A stretch of 64,000 nucleotides of DNA from Leucocoprinus leucothites (Eukaryota; Basidiomycota; Agaricomycetes; Agaricales; Agaricaceae). Of this stretch, positions 21,608 to 32,037 are shown in pieces. Location: positions 434,001-498,000 of the forward strand of contig JAACJO010000006.1 of the NCBI GenBank assembly GCA_013368445.1, in the 5' to 3' direction. Numbering within the stretch: position 1 is the first letter of the stretch; every line of letters starts with the position of its first letter. The translations under genes were made by a program, and so were the position numbers. The notes beneath the pieces are model-generated. The model saw nothing but the letters and a program-made list of their open reading frames with translations. It did not search any database and was not told the origin of the DNA.

Positions 21608-22076
21608 TCAGAAAGGATTATTGACTTTCTGCTGCGCCTGACCCTTATCTTGTCGCGCATTACCTGCGTTTATCATCAGCAACTCGACCAACAAAATAAT
21701 TGTATAAGAATCTAACCTTGAAGTTCTTGTTCTCGATTCCCAGTCACAGCACCCAAAATCGCGTCCTTCTTCCCAGAAATACGATCCGCAGTAGCCTCGC
21801 CGTAGGCTTTAGCCTGAGCAGCATTATACTCTGCTTCACCCGCCGCGTGTTCCTCCTTTCCTGACTGTTTCCATGAACTGGCGCCTGTCAAGTCGCCGAT
21901 GGATTCGACGACGGTGCCTTTCACGGAGTGGTATTGGCCAGAGACTTTGCTGTGGAAAGACACAGTTGGTGAGTGGAGTGTAAAAGAGTTTTGAAATGGA
22001 ATGCTAACCTGGGATCTCCGGAAGCGGTATTGGAGGCGGATTTGGTGGCGGCGTCGTTGTTGTTGGTGGTGGACAT
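21608..22076 (-). CDS. CsbD-like / Hmp1-type stress protein, copy 1
   Basis: Small hydrophilic protein of the CsbD-like family. The Ustilago member Hmp1 is described as recognising mismatched and cruciform DNA, while bacterial CsbD is a general stress protein; the function here is unproven. Exons on the minus strand: 22009-22076, 21717-21949 and 21608-21663, total 118 residues. The core reads SGQYHSVKGTVVESIGDLTG, then SWKQSGKEEHAAGEAEYNAA, and the end is NARQDKGQAQQKVNN. It has no cysteine or membrane segment and is rich in Gly, Ala, Glu and Lys, like hydrophilin proteins. It is transcribed away from a second copy at 22943, sharing 866 bases of upstream DNA. Confidence 0.88.
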
Positions 22077-22159
22077 CGTTAAAGTCAAATAAGTTGAGTA
22101 ATTGAGTGTTTAGGAGCAGTGGGTTGTTTTTTGATGTCCTCGTTGGAAGCCGAAGCAAC

Positions 22160-22166
22160 TTATATA
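22160..22166 (-). promoter_or_regulatory. TATA box of CsbD-like copy 1
   Basis: TATATAAG on the minus strand lies about 85 bases before the start at 22076. Motif and spacing are the only evidence. Confidence 0.5.
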
Positions 22167-22839
22167 CTCGCGACGGGCGCCGACTCACCGCCTATTGATG
22201 ACGCAGAACCCTCTCTAACTCTAAATTCTAGCAAATTTTAGCAGGGAAAACAAATGATATCATTTGCACCACTTTCATCGCCACTGACACGCATCCCCGG
22301 CAAGATACTCATGCATGCTCGTGATATTGTCTGTTCTACTTCTCAAGTTCTCGAGAATTCTAGTCCATTATGAGCCCATCATCAATGACCCCGATGACGG
22401 TATCGAGGTATTGGTGCAGTGTGGGCAGCCGAGCTGCGCATCCGAAGCGCCGACAAAGCGGATCAAGCAATAAATGAATATATGACGTCACCTATGTCGT
22501 CGTTACCGTTCACGTGAAAACGACAAAAAAGCTGTCCATTACCGATTGTGATGGCATGAGTAGCCCCACAGATCCCACGAAGAAAGTAGGTATACTACAG
22601 TAAAACGATGAGAGAAATGCTATGACATGGTATGACGGGCTCTATGCATCATAACGCTCCGTATGTTCTCCACATCCAAAGAAGAGGTAATGTTGACGAC
22701 ACTCTACAAGCTATTGGGTAACGCAGATCCGGAGTTGAATTGCAGACCGTTGGAGTATTGTAGCGGAATGCAGTCAGTCCGAGTCTAAACTGTTGGACTC
22801 AGTTCATCAGCGGATGAGAAGATAGGGGTCTGTCTAGGA

Positions 22840-22846
22840 TATATAA
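22840..22846 (+). promoter_or_regulatory. TATA box and nearby AGGGG element of CsbD-like copy 2
   Basis: TATATAAA-like sequence about 100 bases before the start at 22943. An AGGGG stress-element core stands a few bases upstream (about 22833-22837), which would suit a stress-induced gene. The AGGGG match is short and could be chance. Confidence 0.45.
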
Positions 22847-22942
22847 ACCGACGCGTCTGCCGCTTTGGAGCCCATTACCATCCTCATCTACACAAACACT
22901 TTACCGTTTACCAACTTACACATATCATCTTTATCACATACC

Positions 22943-23416
22943 ATGACTTCCAACTCTGGTGCCAACTCTTCTGCTCAGAACACCACCTCCGGTGATCCTT
23001 CGTACGCTCCTTCCTTCACCCACTTACCTTTTACACTCACCAATCGCTTTACGCGTTGATTCATATAGTAAGGCCTCCGGTCAATTCCACTCCGCCAAAG
23101 GAAACGTCGTCGAAGGCGTCGGTAACCTTACGGGCATGACCTCATGGCAACAATCTGGCAAGGAGGAGCACGCCGCTGGTGAAGCCGAGATCAACGCTGC
23201 TCAAGCCAAGGGATACGCTGAGGGCACTGTCGATCGTATGGCTGGCAAGAAGGATTCAGTTCTTGGTGCCGTCACTGGTGATAGGACCCAAGAAACTACT
23301 GGTGGGTTTCTTCTCTCGCTGTTCGTCTTCGACGAGGGGACTAAATGGTTTTCACGATTTTTGTAGGCAATGTTCGCCACGATAAGGGACAAGCCAAACA
23401 GGAGATCAACAAATAG
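22943..23416 (+). CDS. CsbD-like / Hmp1-type stress protein, copy 2
   Basis: Paralogue of the gene at 21608-22076. Exons 22943-23001, 23069-23301 and 23367-23416 give 113 residues. Intron positions are the same as in copy 1, so the two come from one duplication that was then inverted. Core motifs are SGQFHSAKGNVVEGVGNLTG, SWQQSGKEEHAAGEAEINAA and DRMAGKKDSVLGAVTGD, ending NVRHDKGQAKQEINK. The repeated (V/I)G.LTG and GK..S.LGAVTG parts mark the family. The proteins differ at many positions but neither is damaged, so both are probably in use. The head-to-head arrangement suggests joint control. Confidence 0.9.
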
Positions 23417-23637
23417 ATTGGTGGTTGAGGCTCGCTACTCTGACTTCTTGTCATACCCGTCGCTTCGTGATGCTAAATATCTGGACTGTATTTTTATAAT
23501 ATCCGAGCAATAATATGTATGAAATGGCATCTCTTGTTTTCTCGATCAGCCGGAAATTTAATGCGGGTAAAGGAAGTATCTCATGTTCTGCAACAGTACA
23601 TGCGAAGACATAGATTCTAAGCCTGGGTTGAAGGTAT

Positions 23638-24967
23638 TTACTCCTCCTCGTCTTCGTCTCCCGACACTTCGGCGTTCTCCTGACCAGCTTTGGCCATGAG
23701 CTGTGCCAAATCTTGTTCTTCTGTTTCCGAGACGGCTTTTGGCTGAAAAGACATATCACATCAGTACGGAGCTAGACTTCGGGGAACTTCTCGGGAATAG
23801 GCATACCTTCATCTTCACGACGAGCGATCCGCCTTGATCTTCGATCGTGCTCTGAATTGACTCAATCGCTCGTTCCAAGCGCTCAACAGCAGCATACTAG
23901 AAAAACCATTAGAAAGATAAAAAAAAAAGAAATGATGAAACCTAAACCACATTACCTTGTCAGTCGCATTTGTACTCAAAACATAAAGAGGAGGAGCGAC
24001 GAGTTTCGCTTTGATAGGAACTGCTTCAGTGCTCTGTTTCTCGCCAGCCCTCAGTGCCTTCTTGATAGCATCAATCCCGGCTGGAGTGTAACATGTAAGC
24101 TCGATATCAGCACGGAGCTTGATTGGCTGGGGTGTTAGACGACGAGCTACGGTGGCTGTCAAGAGAGAGAGGGTGCTAGGTGGGATCGGCGCGGGTAGCG
24201 ATGACCAGACGCTTTCAGGTTCACTGCGAATTGATCAAAACTCTGTGAGCGTGAATCAGTGAGGAGATATAGATGGCACGCACGTCAAAGCCAGCTTGAA
24301 GGCGTCGTATGGATGTCCATATTTCTTGCCGAGCGGCCAAGCAACAGTCTCATATAATTTCTCCAGTTTCTCTTCTTCATTCACACCCGACCCACCGACA
24401 TCCACATCCATACCAACTGGAGGAAGTGGCACGCCATCTTCCTCCTGTGCCTGCTGCCTCGCTTTCCTTATCGCCTTCTTTGTCTCCTGCATCGCCGCCT
24501 GAGCATTACTATCGATTTCTCTCACTACCGGTTCGCCGTTTTCATCTAACGATGGCACCTTTGAGGCAACGTGCCTTAATATCGAGGCTACGGTTTTTGA
24601 TTTCATGTATCGTTCCTCGCATTTGACTATATCTTCAGGTGAAACACGACGTTTGGAGAGGTCGATGTAACCTTTTTCTTTATCGACTCGGAGAACGACG
24701 ACGACTTCGTTTCGGCCAACCCGAATGAGTTTTTGAACCGAACGGATACGACGACGAGAAAGTTCGGAGAGAAGGATCATGCCTTCCGTGTTATCATATT
24801 CTAACTGTTGGTTTAATTGAGTGGATTGGATTTTTTTTCTACTTTTAGAGAGAGAAAGTGTTTTTGAGACGCACGAGTTTGACATAGGCACCCATTTCTG
24901 CGATTTGGCGGACTTGAACCATGACGAGTTCGTCTACTTCAGGGTATTTTTGTTCGTAGTATCGCAT
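23638..24967 (-). CDS. SUI2: Translation initiation factor eIF2 alpha subunit
   Basis: Alpha subunit of eIF2, which brings Met-tRNAi to the 40S ribosome and is the target of stress kinases such as Gcn2. Exons on the minus strand: 24875-24967, 24284-24804, 23956-24223, 23807-23896 and 23638-23742, total 358 residues. The S1/OB domain opens [19 protein letters not shown] and holds [13 protein letters not shown], whose second serine corresponds to the phosphorylated Ser51. The helical and C-terminal domains follow ([39 protein letters not shown]). The end is acidic, GDEDEEE. About 50 extra residues, with an [21 protein letters not shown] stretch, lie between the S1 domain and the [12 protein letters not shown] part, as in other basidiomycetes. 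All splice sites are regular. Confidence 0.97.
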
Positions 24968-25080
24968 TTTTTTTTGTGTTGGTGTAGTTGGGTGGATGTG
25001 ATGAGGGTGAAGGGGAGGAGGAAGGTTAAAAAGTATGATTTGATTAGCGCAAGTGATAACTCTCAGACCTGACTCAGTGA

Positions 25081-25092
25081 CCCTAACCCTAA
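25081..25092 (-). promoter_or_regulatory. Telobox-like double repeat upstream of eIF2alpha
   Basis: CCCTAACCCTAA (TTAGGGTTAGGG on the coding strand) lies about 115 bases before the eIF2alpha start. TTAGGG-type boxes are known promoter elements of translation genes bound by Tbf1-like factors. With only two repeats it is more likely a promoter box than an old telomere end. Confidence 0.5.
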
Positions 25093-26249
25093 TTGCATCA
25101 GTGTATTTTAGGAAGCTAACCAATCTGAAATCCTCTTCTACTTACTTACTTGACGCTGGTTCTTTGCAGTTCTGACTACAGGGCACGTATTAGGAGGAAG
25201 AAATTGCCGCAGATATTACTCTGGTGATTCGAAGCATACTTTATTCAGGGTCGCAGTATTGAGCGTCTGGACATGCCCTCAAAGCAGTTTCAAGTTTTCT
25301 CACTCTGTCGCGACGGCCATCTCCGATAATGCTCATAAATTCCACAGCTACTTCTTGGCCGTCCGAAAGCTGTATTTCTCGCATCTCATTTTCCTTCCCC
25401 CATTCTCCTCAGGACCTCCCGATTCACTTCCTGCCGGCATACTGAATACAGTGACCGTCATGTTCAATGGAACCCACGACTGCAACGTGTTTATTGGCCA
25501 GGCTAACAGTCACGAAACGCATAACTCCAGCGGCGAAAGTGGTAGGCACTCATGGTTGAAGCTGGTTTACGATATTGACTCTTATCTTCAGGTATCGACA
25601 TTATCCTAGCGGCTTCCACGCCAGAGGCGGCTGTTGACGCTGGAGAGCGAGATTACGAGCCAGCGTGCTGCCCTGGCACACGCGAACAGTACATCAAAGA
25701 TGTTACCAGTTGGGCCACTACCAGTGACAGCGATCAGCTACCTGTCTATTGGATGAAGGGGCCTGCGGGAGTTGGGAAATCCGCAATAGCCCAAACTTGC
25801 GCCAAAGCTATGAAGGACTCTGGCCACCTTGGCGCGGCTTTCTTCTTCTCCGTCAATGGGCCCCGGAAGGACCACACTCGGTTTTTCCCTACTCTTGCAT
25901 ACCAGCTTGCGACCATCCTCCCTGACTATCGCGAAGTTGTCAATCGTCGGGTCTTAAATGACAAAACTCTAGTCACGAAAACAATGTCGTCCCAGTTTGA
26001 GTCGCTGATTGTCGAGCCATTGCGGGCGTTGAAGGAGCAGGGAAAGGAAGTGCCAAGAAGGCCAATTTTCATCGATGGCCTGGACGAATGCGAGAGCCAG
26101 GATGCCCAAGCCGAGATCATCAAGCTAATCGCTGCCTCAGCACAGGCCAAATCGACACCTTTCTGCTGGGCCATATTTAGCCGTGCCGACCTGCGCATTG
26201 TCGCCACGTTTGCACTCACTCGCGTGTCCTCTCTTTGTCAAGTTGTATA

Positions 26250-26512
26250 TGTCGAAGCAGCAACGGGGAGCGTAGCGGTGAAGGTAGACGACGAGGTCGA
26301 GACTCACTTTACTAGGCAGTTAGTCTGTTATGGGAGTATGTTCGAGGTAGTAGTTGCGACTGAGAGTGTAGAATTGACTGTAGAATTAAGAAGAAAATAC
26401 AAAGTATTTATACTAGAATGTCCGAATAATATCTACCATATAGAGGACATTACACCATTGTTTCGAGGTGGTAAAGGGTACAAGTAAAACGTATAGTAAA
26501 ACATGTATAGTC
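26250..26512 (-). repeat. Left LTR of outer Copia, first part
   Basis: First 263 bases of the 374-base LTR. It is interrupted right after TAGTC (26508-26512) by the inner element; the other 111 bases are at 31849-31959. Confidence 0.93.
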
Positions 26513-26883
26513 TGAAAGATAAATATATATTCAGTATCTCGACGCGAGAACTATAGTCAATACCTGAAAGATAAATATATACTATGAATATGTTTAGCAT
26601 AAGTAAGAAAAGTAAGAAAGACTAGATAACAAACTCACTTCAGTATCTCGACGCGAGAACTGAAGTGTCAGTACATGACAGTACACTACTTATAGGACAC
26701 TAATGAATACAGAGCTTGTCTCGTAGACAACATGCTCGGGTACATTGATATAACAATGAATAAATGCAAGGAAAAATATACGGTCAGTACGGCGAGACGA
26801 AACTTAGATACCATTTATATAATATACCGATATAATGCAGAGATTATGCAGACGAGGCTTGGCAGGGGTTTGCGATCCCGACA
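26513..26883 (-). repeat. 3' LTR of inner Copia
   Basis: 371 bases, ends TG and CA in plus-strand reading. It contains internal repeats of a CTCGACGCGAGAACT-type motif and of TGAAAGATAAATATATA. Confidence 0.93.
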
Positions 26884-26890
26884 CTCCCCC

Positions 26891-29800
26891 TCAAACCTTG
26901 ACGAGGCCGAGTTCACAAGCAAAATGCTTGACTTTCGGCAACGCGAGTGCCTTCGTGAAGACGTCTGCAACCATGTCTTCGGTTGGGCAATAGACAAGCC
27001 GAATCTTGTCCTCTTCGACGATCCAGCAAATAAAATGATAGCGTATATCGATGTGTTTGGTGCGAGCGTGATACTGGTGGTCCTTGGCAAGTGCGATGGC
27101 AGATTGGTTGTCGGAAAAGATGGTAGTCGAGGGGAGCGTGATATTGAAGACTTGAGATATAAGCGAACGAAGCCACAAGGCTTCCTTAGCGGCGTGTGTT
27201 GTGGCAACGTATTCGGATTCTGTAGTAGATAGAGTAACGATTTCTTGTTGCTTCGCGCTCCAAGAAACCGCTCCGCCGTTAATGATGAAAGCATACCCTG
27301 ATGTAGCATGGCGATCCTCTGCCATGTTGCTGTCTGTGTCCGTAAATCCCTCGAGGCTTTCTCCAATGCCTCCGTATGTCAACCAATACTCCTGAGTCCC
27401 CTTCAGGTACCTGAAGACTCGTTTCACTGCCTCCCAATGTGCTTCCCCGGGATTTCTCGAAAACTTCGAGAGCACCTGCACTGCGTATGCGATATCCGGT
27501 CGTGTTCCAAGTGCAGCATACATAAGCATGCCGACGGCCTCTTGGTAGGGTTGTTTGGACATTCGAGTGATTTCGGCGGTCGTTTGAGGCGATTGCATGG
27601 ATGCTAGTCGAGTTGATGGGTCCATGGGCGTGCTGACAGGCTTCGCGTCCTCAAAACCGTAACGGCGAATTGAAGCGTCAATATAGGAACATTGGGAAAG
27701 CGAGATTTTACCGTGTTCTCTATCCCGTTTCAATTCAATGCCCAACAACCAATGTATCTCCCCCAGGTCCGTAATCTCCACAAATTGCTTCACTCCATTC
27801 TTCACCCAATCAATTAACGCGATAGTTGAGGCAGTGATTGTGCAGTCGTCGACGTGAACAAGGATAATGACGAGGTCGGGGGCGATGGTCTTGAAGAAAA
27901 TGCTCTGGTCGACTTCACAGCGCGAAAATCCCAGATTATCGACTAATATTTCGCAGAGACGTTGATACCATCGTCTCCCGGATTGCTTGAGGCCGTAGAG
28001 GGTCTTCTTGAGGCGGCATACATGATGAGGATGAGAGGAAGAGACAAAGCCGGGTGGTTGCCGCATGTAAATGTTCTCATCATCATTTAATTTCCCGTTA
28101 AGGTAGGCCCCTTTGATGTCGATCTGATGGATCTCCAGATCACGGGCGGCAGCGATGGCAAGTATGGAACGGATTGATGAGAGGCGCGCAACAGGCGCAA
28201 ACGTGTCAAAATAATCAACACCTGGGACTTGTGAGAATCCCTGTGCAACGAGTCTTGCCTTGTAGCGGACAACGTTGCCAGTGGCGTCCTTCTTTGCTTT
28301 AAAGACCCATTTGGATCCAACGATGTTGACTCCGATCGGCGGGTCAACGAGTTCCCATGTGCCGGCATCACCCAGCATGGTAAGTTCCTCTTCCATCGCC
28401 TTCTTCCACAATTCCCAGTCACCCCTTGTCTTTGCCTCACTCAGGCTTCCTGGCTCCAGCCCCTCTGTCTCCTCAATATCTGCCGCAAGAACATGCACAT
28501 CAGCCCAATCGATTTCTTCGGCTAATGTCACTGCCGTCCCCTCAAGAATTGCCCAAGCCTTTGCGCTTGGATTTTGAATACATTGAGCTCGTCCAGCTCG
28601 AGGGACATCATTGGGGAATGTTTCTCCGGGGTTTGTGTCGTCCTCTGCACTTGATTTGCACGGCTCATGTTCGGCTTCAACAGGTTTCTCATCAGGGGAA
28701 GGAGTTGGAGGGATAGGTGTTGTGTCAGGATTTCCCGCCGAAGGGTTGCTGTTCCGTGGGCCGTCGTTTCGAGGCTTGTTCCCAGGTGAGTGCTCCCCCT
28801 CAAGCCCGGAACGACCTGTATTAATGAAACGAAAGTTTCTTTCAATTTTGACAGCGCCTGTGTCTAGGAAATACACACGAGAGCCGTTGCTCTCTGTGTC
28901 ATATCCCACCCATCGTCCCTTCTTTTCCCATCCACCGAGCTTGTCACCACCGGCTTGGTGTACCCACACCTCCTCTCCCCACTCATGTATCGTCCGCAAG
29001 TCTGGCTTCCGACCGTACAATGCCTCAAAAGGCGTTCGTCCTTCTATCGCTTTCGTGCCCGTTCAGTTCATTAACCACACGACATGGGCAACCGCCTCTG
29101 CCCACAACGACTTCGGCAAATGGCTGGCGTGTAACAAGGCACGAGTGCGTTCGATGATGGTTCGATTTCGGCGTTCGGCAACGCCATTGTGCTGGGGTGT
29201 ATCGTGCACGGTAAGCTTTGTTTTCATGCCACGGGATTTGAGGTATGACTGAAATTCATTCGTAGTGTATTCACCACCACGGTCCGAGTGCAGGGCTTTG
29301 ATACGCACACCGAACTGAGTTTCACACCATGCATCAAAGTTGCGGTATGACTCGAAGACGTCAGATTTATTCGAGAGGAAATCAACGTGAGTCCACCTCG
29401 AAAAATCATCGATAAATGTCACATAATAGCGTTTACCCTTCTTTGTTTCAGTGCGTGCAGGTCCCCAGACGTCCGAATGGATTTCATCACCAAACTTTTC
29501 CGCCTGCTCACCCTCACGAAACTTGGAAATTGGTAGCCGAGTCGCCTTTGCATAGGCACAAGACTCGCAGAAGAAATCGGTATCACTTCCATCGTCAAGC
29601 TTCAAGCCAGTGACTAGACCGTCACGGACAAGTTTCCGAGCAGCTCCAGGAGCGATGTGGCCCAAGCGGCGATGGAGCATATCTAGGGTGAGTGGTTCAC
29701 TCGCCACATTCACTTCCTCTGCACCCTCTCTGACTAGTTTATACAGGCCTTTCCCATTCCTTGGGATCTCAGCTACTCGGGCGCCGCCTGCATCGTGGAT

Positions 29801-31423
29801 GACACACTTTCCGTTTGCAAATGTGGTGGAGAATCCGGCATCATCGAGCCGACCGATGGATACAAGTGTGTAACCAGCCTCGGGGGAATACAACACTTCA
29901 CTCAGGTGGAGTTGGGATGAAGCGGCACCATTTGGTAAGTCTAAAGTGACTTCACCCTTTCCAACAGCGTCAAAAGCTTTCTTGTTCGCAGCACGCAAGG
30001 GTCGAGGGGGAATGGATTTGAAGGTGGAAAAATGATTGCGGTAGGGAGTAATGTGAGTTGTTGCACCTGAGTCGAACACCTCGACTCGTGTTTGAGTGGA
30101 TTTGCTGACACTGACGACCTCTTCATTTGCAGCGATATTGACTTCTTCAAAATCCGATCCGAAATCAATTTCACTTGTGATCCCTTCATCACTTTCCGAC
30201 ACACTATTCAAGTGATCAGCCTCGAGTTCGGACCAACTCGAGTCACTCTCGTAGTCCGATAGCTCCTCTACCATGAAGGAGCAGTCGTCGTCATCGTCTT
30301 CGGTGACAATATTGGCACTGGCACCCTTTCTAGGTGCGTTACCTCCCTTCTCCCCCTCCTTCTTCTCACTAGTGCCTCTCTTAGGGCATTCTCTCTTCCA
30401 GTGATCACCGCCACAAATCCAACATGGCCCCTTCTTTTTCGCCTTTCCCTTGAACTTTCCACCGCCACCATTGTTTCCACCACCGCCCCCTCCCTTGTTT
30501 CCCACAACCATCAAAGCATCGTCACTTTTGGCTTTAGCGGCACCACCCCTGGATCGATCGGGGCATGTTCTATCCCATTCATCACTAATTAAGATGATCA
30601 AGATGTCGGGATCTATGGTGTGTTGGAGGGAGCTATGGAGTCGGGCAGCAGATAGCTGGTTCGAAGCATATGAAGCAAGCCACCGAGGTAAGGATTGTAT
30701 TATTGCATTCCTGTAATCATCATCATTAATGATGACACCAACAGCTTCAAGTTCGGCTTTACGGCAGCGAAGCTCACTCAGGAACATACGAATATCACCC
30801 TTATCAGGGCATTGCATGGACATGAAGTCACGACGAAGACGTGCCTGTGAGAAGGCACTCTTGTAAGTGTATTCCTGCACTATGGCCGCCCACATCTCTT
30901 TGACGGTTGGCTGTCCAGATACAACCAAAAAGGTAGAGTCAGGGAGTTGTTGGGCGAGCAAGGCACGAGCAAATTTTTCGTTCTTGACCCAACTCTTGAC
31001 CATCTCGACTGTGACGGCAGGCTGTGTAGGCTGAGTAGGGATGGCAGATGCTGTTGTCATGACAGCAGGGGTAGGCTGAGTGCTCGTAGGGACGGCAGTC
31101 TGCAAGGGTGTGGCAGGAACAGTAGCAGGAGTGGAGGCAGTGCTCGAAGCGGCAGGGTTTGCAGGAGTAGCATCAGAGGCAGTAGCAGTGGGTTGTGTAG
31201 TAGGAGCAGAAGGAGTGGCGCCGGACTGGGATCCGGTAGTCTGACTAGCAGAAGGTGAAGCTCTGATTACAGGGCGAGGTTCACTACCATCGAAGTGGCC
31301 CCACAGATCCTTTTCTTGGACCTCTGTCTGGAAACGTATTGCGAATATCGCCCAGTTACTACCAGACACATCCAACTTCGGAACTGCTGAGGACAGCATA
31401 TTGGTAGTCATTGTAAACTTCAA
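26891..31423 (-). pseudogene. Inner Copia gag-pol polyprotein with one stop codon
   Basis: One frame of 1511 codons covers the whole polyprotein except for a TGA at 29063-29065 inside the integrase. Order of domains: Gag with Ala/Thr/Pro-rich linker; a CCHC knuckle (CWICGGDHWKREC); aspartic protease (VFDSGATTH); GAG pre-integrase; integrase (HSDVWGP, ALHSDRGGEY, HNGVAERRNRT); reverse transcriptase (YFDTFAPVARLSS, LVHVDDCTI); RNase H (TDTDSNMAEDRHATSGYAF, LSTTESEYVA, TKHIDIRYHF). The stop stands where an arginine codon CGA is expected (WLMN-stop-TGTKAIEG), so it is a single C-to-T change. No frameshift is seen. The copy is nearly functional, and the element could still be active elsewhere in the genome. 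Confidence 0.93.
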
Positions 31424-31460
31424 TATAGATAATTTCTTTCTTTAGCAATGCAATGGGGCG

Positions 31461-31472
31461 GGGCCCATAACC
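31461..31472 (-). other. Primer-binding site of inner Copia (initiator tRNA half-molecule type)
   Basis: GGTTATGGGCCC directly follows the 5' LTR on the coding strand. It is complementary to the anticodon arm of initiator tRNA-Met (GGGCCCAUAACC), not to a tRNA 3' end. This is the half-tRNA priming known for Drosophila copia and yeast Ty5. Confidence 0.75.
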
Positions 31473-31843
31473 TGAAAGATAAATATATATTCAGTATCTC
31501 GATGCGAGAACTATAGTCAATACCTGAAAGATAAATATATACTATGAATATGTTTAGCATAAGTAAGAAAAGTAAGAAAGACTAGATAACAAACTCACTT
31601 CAGTATCTCGACGCGAGAACTGAAGTGTCAGTACATGACAGTACACTACTTATAGGACACTAATGAATACAGAGCTTGTCTCGTAGACAACATGCTCGGG
31701 TACATTGATATAACAACGAATAAATGCAAGGAAAAATATACGGTCAGTACGGCGAGACGAAACTTAGATACCATTTATATAATATACCAATATAATGCAG
31801 AGATTATGCAGACGAGGCTCGGCAGGGGTTTGCGATCCCGATA
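31473..31843 (-). repeat. 5' LTR of inner Copia
   Basis: 371 bases, five transitions from its partner at 26513-26883; four of the five are CpG to TpG/CpA changes. Confidence 0.93.
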
Positions 31844-31848
31844 TAGTC

Positions 31849-31959
31849 TGCATGAAGTATTGGTGCGTGAACATAGTGGTATCTAATAATAGATTGCATA
31901 TATCATAATTGAGAGTGAACACTAATGTAGCAGCGTGTAAACACGCATGTGATTCAACA
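31849..31959 (-). repeat. Left LTR of outer Copia, second part
   Basis: The remaining 111 bases of the split LTR, ending CAACA. It is followed by the polypurine tract at 31960-31968. Confidence 0.92.
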
Positions 31960-32037
31960 CTCCTCCTCACTCGAAATGGTGGGAGATGCATAATTGAGCG
32001 ACTATAAAAGCGCTTCATTTAAGCGGCTAGAAAAGTG

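Larger units (their letters stand above)
26513..31843 (-). mobile_element. Inner Copia LTR retrotransposon (young), nested in the outer LTR
   Basis: TAGTC at 26508-26512 and 31844-31848 is its 5-base target duplication. Both LTRs are 371 bases (26513-26883 and 31473-31843) and differ at only five positions, all transitions, including the terminal CA changed to TA in the right one. On the coding (minus) strand a polypurine tract GAGGGGGAG borders the 3' LTR at 26884-26892, and the primer site GGTTATGGGCCC borders the 5' LTR at 31461-31472. It carries a single long gag-pol frame, broken by one stop. Confidence 0.95.

Noticed and set aside
25081..25092. Internal telomere marking a chromosome fusion
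   Set aside because: Only two repeats are present and they sit at promoter distance from eIF2alpha.
29063..29065. Programmed stop-codon readthrough in the inner Copia
   Set aside because: The stop lies in the middle of the integrase, not between gag and pol, and sits where a CGA arginine codon is expected, so a nonsense mutation explains it better.
28611..29252. Plus-strand open frame of 213 codons
   Set aside because: Antisense to the inner Copia polyprotein.
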